NCBI RefSeq assembly: GCF_030689305.1
Contig: NZ_JAUYVM010000015.1
Coordinates: forward strand, 1 to 64,000
Direction of reading: 5' to 3'
From: Vibrio penaeicida
GTDB taxonomy: Bacteria > Pseudomonadota > Gammaproteobacteria > Enterobacterales > Vibrionaceae
DNA: 64,000 nucleotides
Positions 42,859 through 51,274 of the stretch are shown piece after piece. The position numbers and the translations under genes were made by a program. Position 1 is the first letter of the stretch; each line of letters begins with the position of its first letter. The notes below the pieces were generated by a model. The model did not search any database. It was not told the origin of the DNA and saw only the letters and a program-made list of their open reading frames with translations.

Positions 42859-45800
42859 ATGAAATGTACCAAATCATATATCAGCGCAACGGCGTTGGTT
42901 TTTGCAACGATAACCGCTGTCGATGCCAAGGAACTCGGCGATATTGATGCAAATTCAATTCAACTTACCGGACAGACTCTCACGCTAAAAACAACGGATA
43001 ACGAGCATCTTAAAATCTCTATCCTCAGTGAGAACACATTTCGGATACAGGCGAGTCAAACGGCGACGTTTGTCAATGAGACAGTCGATGCGCTACTCGA
43101 CCAATGCAATAATTTTAACTGTAATGCGAGTGACTTTGATGTCAACGCACTTCCTACCATTGTCGTCGACAACAACGTAGACAATGTGAATGTTCAATTG
43201 ACGACGAATTCCAATTTTTACGCTCTTAATACGAATGAAATATCATTAAGAATTCAGAAGTCGCCACTGACCTTTTCTTTATACAAGCAAGGTGACCCAA
43301 CCGCGTTATGGTCTGAAATTGTTCCTATCAGCATTGGGCAAGCTAAAACAAACTTTGATATTGAATCGCTTAAGATGGACAAGCCGAGTGGGAAAACTAC
43401 TCAAACGCTTTCCAGTGGCTTAGAGGAACATTTCTACGGCGGCGGTCAGCAAAATGGTGAGTTTGAGTTCAATGGCAAAATCATGGAAGCGTCGTATTCT
43501 GGCGGTTGGGACGAGTACGACCGACCTAACCCTGCCCCGTTTTTTATGTCAGACAAAGGTTACGGAGTACTTAGAAATACTTGGCGAAATGGGGGACAAG
43601 ATTTTAGAATCATTGATAAATATACATCCAGCTACAACGAAAATAGGTTTGACGCTTATTATTTTACTGGGGACTCTATTAAAGACGTTGTCGAGCAATA
43701 TACCGCGTTAACGGGTCGCCCTCATTTGATGCCTCGATGGGCGTACTATCTCGGTGATGCGGATTGTTACAACAACAAGAACGGCTATTACCCACAAGGC
43801 TGGCCTTCCGAACCAGGAACGACGATGGATGTTGTTGAACAAGTGGGCATTCCTTATAAGAATTACGATATGCCAATAGGGTGGATTTTGCCTAACGATG
43901 GGTATGGTTGTGAATATGAAAACCTATCAGGCACCATCAATGCGCTAGACGATCTGGGAATAAAAACTGGTTTATGGACACAACGCTCGTTAGATTCTAT
44001 TGCGCAAGAAGTCGCGGATGGCATCAGCGTTTACAAATTGGACGTAGCATGGACAGGACCAGGAAAGCTGTACTCTTTATCCGCGAATAACGATGCTCAC
44101 CAGGGGTTGATCAGTAATTCCGACACAAGGGGAATGATTTGGACGGTAATGGGCTGGGCAGGCACGCAGCGATACTCGATTGCGTGGACGGGCGACCAAT
44201 ACTCTAGCTGGGACTATATCCGTTGGCACATACCAACGTTCATTGGTTCCGGTCTTTCAGGTCAAGCGTACGCTTCTTCAGATGTCAACGGCATATTTGG
44301 TAACGGAGCTGAAAAATACACTCGCGATATTCAGTTCAAAACTTTCACCCCAGTGTTAATAGCGATGTCTGGCTGGGACAACAAAGAAAGGAAACACGCT
44401 TGGTGGCACGATGGAGAGCAAAGTGGTAAATCCTATCGTGATATTAATCGCCAATATTTGAAGTTGAAGTCCGCTCTTACCCCTTACTTGTATAACTATG
44501 CTTACGAGGCGGACAGAATCGGTTTTCCAATTGTCAGAGCGATGACTTGGGAGTTTCCGGACGATCCTGTACTTAAAGATGAAACCTACAAATATCAATA
44601 CATGTATGGAGAATCTTTGTTGGTTGCCCCTGTGTATGAACCTATGCTTAAAAACGGCGGATGGCACAAAGACGTTTATTTGCCAGAAGGGCTATGGATC
44701 GATTACTGGGACGGAACCCGTACTCAATCGCCATCGGGCGGGACACTGCTCTCACATTATCCGATTTCTATCGACACAATGCCTGTACTTGTCCGCGCAG
44801 GTGCGATTATTCCAATGTATGAAGGCGCCCGATCTGACCAGTTGCAGGATAAAACGCACCTGATTCTAGATATCTACCCCCATGGTAACAGCCAATTTAC
44901 GTTGTTTGAAGACGATGGCGAAACACGTCAATACAAAGATCAAAATGCATTTGCAGATACAAGCATCCGCGTGTCTGCGCCGGAAAATGTGGCAGGAGAC
45001 ATCACGATCAATGTTGACGCGACAACCGTGCACAATAGCTATACCGATCAAGTGACCAGTCGCAGTTACCACCTTAAAGTGAACTCTTTACTGGAACCGT
45101 TAAGTGTACGGTTTGGCAATTTAGAAATGACGTCTGCGAGCACGCTAGACGAGTTCAATGCTATTGAGCAGGGGTGGTACTACGCCGCAGATGAGAAATT
45201 TGGCACCATCCATATCAAAGTGCCAAACCTATCAGTTTACCAAGGCATCGAATTTAATATAGACATTGATGAATTAGCCACATTACCGGCGACTCCACCT
45301 TATCCGAGCCCACTCTACGAGACAGATTTTGACAAAAGTAAGATCACCATTATTCAAAGTGCTAAAGAGCAAGATTTTCAGCCGTTTAGCCATGCGCTAG
45401 ATGGAGACGTCAGTACCATTTATCATTCACCATGGTGGCCAGAAAACGACGGCGATCGACTACCTCAGTCATTCACTATCGACCTAGGTGAGGACTACAT
45501 AGTCTCTGGTTTCACGTATCTTCCGAGAGAGGACGCTGGAAATGGCACGGTTACGCAATATAGACTTTTCTTATCTAACGATACGAGCAACTGGGGGGAA
45601 CCCGTTAGCGAAGGTGATTGGGAGGTAAGCAACGAACTGAAAATTGCGAGATTCACGGCACAGAATGCTCGATATCTAAAATTTGAAGCATTAGCGGGTG
45701 TTGGTCAATTCTTTTCCGCGAGAGAGTTTGATGTGATCACCGAACAAATCGAAGTCCCACTTAAAACGGTTGATTTAACCCTCTCTAACGGTACTGCTGT

Positions 45801-47457
45801 TGGTAACGCTCAGCAAGATAAGGCAGTGACAGGGGACGCAATGCAAATGAATGGCTTGTCTTTCTCTGGAGGGATTGGGGTTTCTGCGCCGTCGTCTCTA
45901 ACGTTCTTCCTTGATGGAACCTGGTCTGAACTCAATGCGGATGTGGGCATTGACGACAGTTGCAAAGTAGACGGGAATACCGTTAAAGCTTCTATCTATT
46001 TGAATGGGTTTAAAGCCTGGGAGTACGATATAGAAGGTCCTACCGTCGTCAAACCTAATTTAGCGTTAACCGGAATACGTAGCGTTGAGTTAACCGTTGA
46101 AGATGTTGACAACAGTACCGCTGGTGATTGCATTAATTGGGCAAACTTGAGAATAAGTGGACCTGAATCCGCTACATTTAACGAGATCAATAAGTCCGAT
46201 TTTGTCTTTATTGAGCGACCCAGACACCAGCAAGGGCATGCGATAGAGAATGCGTTTGATAATGACCCAAAAACGATGTATCACTCACCTTGGAACCCAG
46301 TTAACGACAGTGAAAGAGCACCTCAACAATTTGTTGTTAACCTAGGTGGGACGTTTGATGTCCATAGTTTCAGTTATCTTGCACGTGAAGGTGCTGGAAA
46401 TGGCGCTATTGGGCAATATAGGCTTTCACTCTCACTTGATGGTAACCAATGGACCGAAATAAGCAGTGGTCAATTCGAACGTGTATCGGAAGTTCAAAAA
46501 ATCACATTCAATGCCACTAAGGCAAGTTACTTGAAGTTTGAAGCGTTGTCCGGTGTGGGGGATTTTGTGTCGGCGGCGGAGTTTGATGTGTTTGGAACTC
46601 GGAACACCAACGATTTTGATAAGAGCACAATAACGATTGTTCAAGCGCCTGATTTTCAATCTAGCTATGATCTGGCGAAAGCATTTGATAACGACCCAAC
46701 CACCATGTACCACTCACCTTGGTTCCCTAACGACGAAAGTCAAAAGGCGCCTCAAAGCTTTGTTATCAAACTTGGAGAAACACTAGATGTATCAGGATTT
46801 GGTTACCTTGCACGTGAAGATTTAGGGAATGGTACGATTGGGCAATACCGAATCTCTTTATCAATGGATGGCACGCAATGGCGAGAAGTAAGTGCTGGTA
46901 TTTTTGACCCAAATACTAGGGATCACATTTTATCGTTTACGCCAATTAAAGCTAACTATGTCAGATTCGAAGCCTTATCTGGACGAGGTGATTTTGTATC
47001 AGCAGCGGAATTTGATGTGATTGGTACTCGGCACGATTTTTTGCCAGAGAACATGACATTCATTTCAAAGCCTCTTTTTCAGCCGGGTTCAGAAATTGAA
47101 AAAGCTTTTGATAATAACCCTGACACCATGTATCACTCGCCTTGGTTTCCTAGTGACGCAAGCCAAAGGGCGCCTCAGAGTTTTGTTATCAAGTTTGGAG
47201 ATACGCTCGATGTATCAGGGTTTAGATACCTTGCACGTGAAAACTTAGGAAATGGCGCCATTGGGCAATATCGAATTTCGCTTTCATTGGATGGCACCCA
47301 GTGGCAGGAATCTAGTAGCGGTAATTTTGATCTAAACACCAGAGAGCACACCTTATTATTTACGCCAATGAAAGCAAACTATATCAAATTCGAGGCGCTA
47401 TCCGGACGAGGAGATTTTGTTTCCGCAGCGGAATTTGATGTGATTGGCTCCCGTTAG
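42859..47457 (+). CDS. secreted GH31 glycosidase with NPCBM and four F5/8C modules
   Basis: A 1532-residue exported enzyme. Residues 1-23 are a signal peptide ending VDA. The GH31 catalytic module spans about 60-815; the nucleophile is Asp395 in VYKLDVAWTGPG and the likely acid/base is Asp446 in SIAWTGDQYSSWDY. After it come F5/8C (CBM32-like) modules at about 824-962, 1108-1246, 1252-1390 and 1393-1532, with an NPCBM module at about 964-1104. The GLWTQRSLD/KLDVAW pattern resembles the GH31 group that includes alpha-N-acetylgalactosaminidases more than alpha-glucosidases, but the substrate is not certain. Modules like these bind galactose-type or host-type glycans. It is monocistronic, with a long leader region. 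Confidence 0.88.
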   Translation: MKCTKSYISATALVFATITAVDAKELGDIDANSIQLTGQTLTLKTTDNEHLKISILSENTFRIQASQTATFVNETVDALLDQCNNFNCNASDFDVNALPTIVVDNNVDNVNVQLTTNSNFYALNTNEISLRIQKSPLTFSLYKQGDPTALWSEIVPISIGQAKTNFDIESLKMDKPSGKTTQTLSSGLEEHFYGGGQQNGEFEFNGKIMEASYSGGWDEYDRPNPAPFFMSDKGYGVLRNTWRNGGQDFRIIDKYTSSYNENRFDAYYFTGDSIKDVVEQYTALTGRPHLMPRWAYYLGDADCYNNKNGYYPQGWPSEPGTTMDVVEQVGIPYKNYDMPIGWILPNDGYGCEYENLSGTINALDDLGIKTGLWTQRSLDSIAQEVADGISVYKLDVAWTGPGKLYSLSANNDAHQGLISNSDTRGMIWTVMGWAGTQRYSIAWTGDQYSSWDYIRWHIPTFIGSGLSGQAYASSDVNGIFGNGAEKYTRDIQFKTFTPVLIAMSGWDNKERKHAWWHDGEQSGKSYRDINRQYLKLKSALTPYLYNYAYEADRIGFPIVRAMTWEFPDDPVLKDETYKYQYMYGESLLVAPVYEPMLKNGGWHKDVYLPEGLWIDYWDGTRTQSPSGGTLLSHYPISIDTMPVLVRAGAIIPMYEGARSDQLQDKTHLILDIYPHGNSQFTLFEDDGETRQYKDQNAFADTSIRVSAPENVAGDITINVDATTVHNSYTDQVTSRSYHLKVNSLLEPLSVRFGNLEMTSASTLDEFNAIEQGWYYAADEKFGTIHIKVPNLSVYQGIEFNIDIDELATLPATPPYPSPLYETDFDKSKITIIQSAKEQDFQPFSHALDGDVSTIYHSPWWPENDGDRLPQSFTIDLGEDYIVSGFTYLPREDAGNGTVTQYRLFLSNDTSNWGEPVSEGDWEVSNELKIARFTAQNARYLKFEALAGVGQFFSAREFDVITEQIEVPLKTVDLTLSNGTAVGNAQQDKAVTGDAMQMNGLSFSGGIGVSAPSSLTFFLDGTWSELNADVGIDDSCKVDGNTVKASIYLNGFKAWEYDIEGPTVVKPNLALTGIRSVELTVEDVDNSTAGDCINWANLRISGPESATFNEINKSDFVFIERPRHQQGHAIENAFDNDPKTMYHSPWNPVNDSERAPQQFVVNLGGTFDVHSFSYLAREGAGNGAIGQYRLSLSLDGNQWTEISSGQFERVSEVQKITFNATKASYLKFEALSGVGDFVSAAEFDVFGTRNTNDFDKSTITIVQAPDFQSSYDLAKAFDNDPTTMYHSPWFPNDESQKAPQSFVIKLGETLDVSGFGYLAREDLGNGTIGQYRISLSMDGTQWREVSAGIFDPNTRDHILSFTPIKANYVRFEALSGRGDFVSAAEFDVIGTRHDFLPENMTFISKPLFQPGSEIEKAFDNNPDTMYHSPWFPSDASQRAPQSFVIKFGDTLDVSGFRYLARENLGNGAIGQYRISLSLDGTQWQESSSGNFDLNTREHTLLFTPMKANYIKFEALSGRGDFVSAAEFDVIGSR

Positions 47458-47473
47458 AAATCCCACCTACTTT

Positions 47474-47511
47474 GGTCATAGTTCTTCCAACTTAACGGAG
47501 GAGCTATGACC
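47474..47511 (+). other. hairpin containing a perfect ribosome binding site and five-codon ORF
   Basis: GGTCATAGTTCTTCC pairs with GGAGGAGCTATGACC (15 positions, two G-T pairs) around an 8-base loop. The right arm holds GGAGGAG followed by ATG (47506), which opens an ORF of five codons (MTQSE). There is no T-run after the hairpin. It may stabilise the GH31 transcript end or be a relic; function unknown. Confidence 0.6.
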
Positions 47512-47711
47512 CAATCTGAATAGGTCAACCCACTACTTCTATCATTAAAAATAGTACGAGCTTAGACGCTTGATTTCAGTATGTGAATTGGATTTGGCAC
47601 TGTAAAAGCATCATGTGAAAGGTTTTAATCAAGTCAGAGCGGGAATTAAGCAGGAGTCGTAATTAAGTAAAAGCGGATCCTTATTTCATCAGTTTGAATT
47701 TAAAACGTCGG

Positions 47712-48404
47712 TTATTTAAATTTATCCAGCATCTCGTACATTGAACGAGTATCAAAAATGGTGGGGTACGTTTGAGATGTTTGAGTTTCAAATAACGAAT
47801 AGAGCATACACTGCGCCACGTCTTTTCCGGAGATAGGTTTGAAATTAGCAAGTTTGCCAATGAGAAGAGGCGAAAGGAGTTTAAGAACATATTCAGTTAT
47901 TATTTCGCTTTTTCGCGGTTTATCACGCTCGCCGCTTAAAGGACCGGGTCTGACAAATACGACCCTTTCAAACCCCATTTTTGATAAGGCTGACTCCATG
48001 CGTCCTTTGCACTTCAAGTAATGAGAGTAAGATTCAGGGTCTGCACCATAGCTAGAAACAACAGCAATGCGTGTTACGCCGAGCAATTTCATTTCCTGAG
48101 CAACATTGCACACCAAGTCAACGTCCACTTTAGCCAGCTTTTCCTTTGAGCCCGCTTGCTTGAGTGTTGTACCTAGGCAAATAAAACCAATTTCTGGAGA
48201 GGGGGAGTTTTCATCCCACTGCGTTACCGACAGGTCAACGTGGATATGCTCTTTAAGCTTTGAATGAGAGAGGTGCGTAGGCCTTCTTCCAATGGCATGG
48301 ACTTTTGCAATGGCGTCTTCTTTGAGAAGTAACATCATTAACTCATGACCGACTAAACCACTGCCGCCCGCAACAATTGCCACCTTACTTTCTGGAATGC
48401 TCAT
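47712..48404 (-). CDS. NAD(P)-binding atypical SDR protein
   Basis: A 230-residue Rossmann-fold protein of the NAD(P)H-binding (NmrA/atypical SDR) kind. The cofactor motif is VAIVAGGSGLVGHELMMLLL (about 8-27); other family-like parts are GFICLGTTLKQAGSKEKLAKVD, RIAVVSSYGADPES and VFVRPGPLSGERD. The usual YxxxK is seen as YLKCKGRMES. The ATG at 48404 follows GAGAGGTG, and an upstream start in lysE sequence is not supported. It lies 19 bp after the LysE-family gene on the same strand. Substrate unknown. Confidence 0.85.
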   Translation of the reverse strand: MSIPESKVAIVAGGSGLVGHELMMLLLKEDAIAKVHAIGRRPTHLSHSKLKEHIHVDLSVTQWDENSPSPEIGFICLGTTLKQAGSKEKLAKVDVDLVCNVAQEMKLLGVTRIAVVSSYGADPESYSHYLKCKGRMESALSKMGFERVVFVRPGPLSGERDKPRKSEIITEYVLKLLSPLLIGKLANFKPISGKDVAQCMLYSLFETQTSQTYPTIFDTRSMYEMLDKFK

Positions 48405-48423
48405 AACACCTCTCGAGAATTTA

Positions 48424-49047
48424 TTAGCGTGAGGTTGTGGACAACAAAATACCTGAACCCACAAACACGCCACCAGTCAGCTTATTAAACAGTTTGGCAC
48501 GACCACTTTGCAATAACCAATTTGAAGATTTCGCACCTAAATAGGCATAGATCAAAAGCCAAGACAGTTCCATCACTGCAAACGTACTGGCCAATATGGA
48601 ATATTGAGTGAGTAAAGAGAGTTGAGGGTCAATAAACTGTGGAAAAAGTGCCGTAAAGAAGATGATGGCCTTTGGGTTACTGGAGCCCACGATAAAACCA
48701 CTTAAAAACAAACTGCGAGGTGATTGTTGTTGGCTTTTTCCTTCAGCAACTTCATAACTTTCCTGTTTAGAAAGTAATGCCTGTACGCCAAGGTAAATCA
48801 GATAGGCTGCACCCGTCCACTTAATGATATTAAATACCCACTCGGACGTTGCGATGATCATGCCTAACCCGGTAAAAGAGAGCGTTAGGATGCCCATAAT
48901 GGCGGTTAAGCTGCCAAGAGCGGTAAATACTGACGAGCGAAAACCTTGTGTTACCGATTTACTTAAACAAAGCAAAACACTGGGACCCGGTGATGCGGTG
49001 AGTATGCATATCGCCGCGACATAGATCATCCATGTATTCCAATCCAT
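48424..49047 (-). CDS. LysE/RhtB-family amino acid exporter
   Basis: A 207-residue inner-membrane exporter with about six helices. The N-terminal signature TASPGPSVLLCLSKSVTQGFRSSVFTALGSL is characteristic, as is FLSGFIVGSSNPKAIIFFTALFPQFID. Members export homoserine, threonine or similar amino acids; the substrate is not determinable here. The ATG at 49047 follows AAGGATAGAG. It is the first gene of a two-gene unit with the SDR-like protein. Confidence 0.9.
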   Translation of the reverse strand: MDWNTWMIYVAAICILTASPGPSVLLCLSKSVTQGFRSSVFTALGSLTAIMGILTLSFTGLGMIIATSEWVFNIIKWTGAAYLIYLGVQALLSKQESYEVAEGKSQQQSPRSLFLSGFIVGSSNPKAIIFFTALFPQFIDPQLSLLTQYSILASTFAVMELSWLLIYAYLGAKSSNWLLQSGRAKLFNKLTGGVFVGSGILLSTTSR

Positions 49048-49074
49048 TTCTCTATCCTTATGAAAAATGCGCCA

Positions 49075-49108
49075 CAAAAAAAGGCAGCGATATCACTGGA
49101 TCGCTGCC
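49075..49108 (-). terminator. minus-strand terminator after chemoreceptor gene
   Basis: A perfect 9-bp stem GGCAGCGAT / ATCGCTGCC with an 8-base loop; on the minus strand it is followed by seven T residues. Confidence 0.92.
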
Positions 49109-49129
49109 TACGTTGATACTTTGCTTAAA

Positions 49130-50869
49130 TTACTGAACTTTAAAGCGTCCGACAACCTTATTTAAACCGCTTGATGTCGAATCAAGGGCTTGGTTCACGG
49201 TATTGGCCTGCGAAGCGTTGTCGTTCAGTTGATGTACGATCTGCTGAATAGCGACCATATTTCTATTCACTTCTTCTGTAACCTGACTTTGCTGATCCGC
49301 AGAGGTTGCCATTAGTGCATTCAATTCGTTTATTTCAATGACAGAATCGGTGACTTGGTTTAGGGAATCCATGACCTTATTGGTATTCTCAGCGGTGTTC
49401 TCACAACTATTGCGCGTAGACTCCATTGCTGAAACCACATTGTCGGTGGCATTTCGTAACTTACTCAGCATTTCGTTTATTTGAGAGGTACTGTCTTGCG
49501 TTCGCGCGGCTAGGGCTCTTACTTCGTCGGCTACGACTGCAAATCCTCTGCCTTGCTCACCTGCACGGGCTGCTTCTATTGCCGCATTAAGTGCAAGCAA
49601 ATTCGTTTGTTCAGCAATTTCACCAATCACTTGCAGTACGGTGCTGATCTGTTTTGTGTCCGCACTCATCGTCCCGATAGACTGAGACATGCTGCTTACT
49701 TCATCAACCAAGGCTGAAACACTGTTTACCGCCTGAGAAACAATTTCTTTTGATTCCTCAGCATTTGCAGAGGTGTGCTCGGTTAACTTCGCCGCATCAG
49801 ATGCATTTTGTGCAATGGATTCAGCGGTAGCGCTCATTTCATTTATTGCCGTGATCGCTTGTTCGGTTTCAATATTGTGGTTGTTCAGCGTGTTTAAGTT
49901 CGATTCTGTTTGGCTGTTTATTTGAGAGACAGCAGTATCAATACTGTGGCTGGATTGAGAAACTTCGACAAACATCTTCTGAAGCTTTTCAATGAATAGG
50001 TTAATCGAATGAGATATTTGGCCGATCTCGTCTTGAGAAACCACATCCAAACGTTGAGTTAAATCGCCACTTCCTTTAGATAAATCGGCAACAACGCTTT
50101 TCAAGTTTTGCAAAGGTTTAAATGCGATATGCAGCAGAGCAACACTTATCCCGATAATAACAACGGCACAGACGATCAAAGCCATCGTGATCAACCAATT
50201 CAACGAAGACGTATTTTTCTCGATTAAATCCAGGTCGATGTAACCATTTAGCTGCCAGCTCTTTTCACCCAAAGATACTCGCTTGTTAAACGGCATTAGA
50301 TTGTCACCTTGCTTATTTGAGTAGATAACAGTGCCATTTTGAGAAATCAGTTCGATGTAACTACCGCTAATTGCGTAGTCGGCAACAATGGATGACATTT
50401 CACTTAAGTCGATAACAAAGAAGTCGACAGAGTCGTCTGAACGACGCATTGAAATGGTCAGAAGGGGTTTGCCATTTGTGACTGTCACATCACTGATGGC
50501 CGGTATTTCTGTTTGCGAAGATGCGGCGTTAATAAAAGCTTGAGAAGCGTCTTCTTCCATTATGCCGGAGTCATCAAATGCGTAGTCGTTTACGATTTTA
50601 ACGACTTTATAGAAACCGGAGTTTTCCTTGGTCTCTGCAATATCCATCATGCTGAAGTTTAGGCTTTTCGCCAAATTCACTTGTCGTTGCAGATCGGTAC
50701 TCAGTTTCTTCTTAACCAATTCGATGTTGTGGCTGATGTTTCGTGTATCCGAATCATTAATGTATTGGCTAATGAAGTAATTAACACTGACGTAAGAAGT
50801 CAGAATGGTAATAGAAACAATGATGGTAATTAGAGCGATGATCTTGTTTTTAAAAGATAGGTTTTTCAT
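49130..50869 (-). CDS. methyl-accepting chemotaxis protein
   Basis: A 579-residue chemoreceptor. TM1 is at about residues 10-30, a periplasmic sensor domain at about 31-230, TM2 at about 231-255 (LITMALIVCAVVIIGISVALLHIAF), HAMP at about 256-310, and a long coiled-coil signalling domain with the conserved tip EIAEQTNLLALNAAIEAARAGEQGRGFAVVADEVR. No C-terminal CheR/CheB pentapeptide is visible. The ligand is unknown. The ATG at 50869 (MKNLSFKNK) gives a normal receptor start with AGGGA nearby; an upstream in-frame start would add 23 unlikely residues. Confidence 0.92.
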   Translation of the reverse strand: MKNLSFKNKIIALITIIVSITILTSYVSVNYFISQYINDSDTRNISHNIELVKKKLSTDLQRQVNLAKSLNFSMMDIAETKENSGFYKVVKIVNDYAFDDSGIMEEDASQAFINAASSQTEIPAISDVTVTNGKPLLTISMRRSDDSVDFFVIDLSEMSSIVADYAISGSYIELISQNGTVIYSNKQGDNLMPFNKRVSLGEKSWQLNGYIDLDLIEKNTSSLNWLITMALIVCAVVIIGISVALLHIAFKPLQNLKSVVADLSKGSGDLTQRLDVVSQDEIGQISHSINLFIEKLQKMFVEVSQSSHSIDTAVSQINSQTESNLNTLNNHNIETEQAITAINEMSATAESIAQNASDAAKLTEHTSANAEESKEIVSQAVNSVSALVDEVSSMSQSIGTMSADTKQISTVLQVIGEIAEQTNLLALNAAIEAARAGEQGRGFAVVADEVRALAARTQDSTSQINEMLSKLRNATDNVVSAMESTRNSCENTAENTNKVMDSLNQVTDSVIEINELNALMATSADQQSQVTEEVNRNMVAIQQIVHQLNDNASQANTVNQALDSTSSGLNKVVGRFKVQ

Positions 50870-51274
50870 GCACTTTACATCCCTAAAAGTGTACTGAAGA
50901 AAGCAACCACATAGCGAGGAGCTAATGATACGCGCCACATGTTAAGCAGAGCGCTGCCAATGTGCAATCAATACGCAACAAAGACTCAAAATTGAGCTTT
51001 ATATAAATAAAAATGAGCTTTTGCCAAGAAGGGTGTTCGATAAACACGTATTTAGAAACTTGATTGTAACCAGCTGACACTAAAACCGAAGATTGGGTGG
51101 CGAATCAACAAGGTGAGCTATAATTGTAAGTGTTAGAGTGGGCGCTTAATACGCAATAGCGAGAATTGAATCTTAAATAATATTGTAATAACAAAAAGAT
51201 AAAACGATCGCGGTGCAGTTAAAAAGAGAAGTTTGCGTATTGTAGCCAATTAACCAAATGGGTTTAGGCTAGGT
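50870..51274. other. divergent intergenic region, chemoreceptor/hybrid kinase
   Basis: About 400 bp with no gene. A TATAAT at 51119-51124 could be a -10 for the kinase, but no well-spaced -35 is present. A TGAGCTTT element occurs twice near 50993-51020. Nothing else was recognised. Confidence 0.5.
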
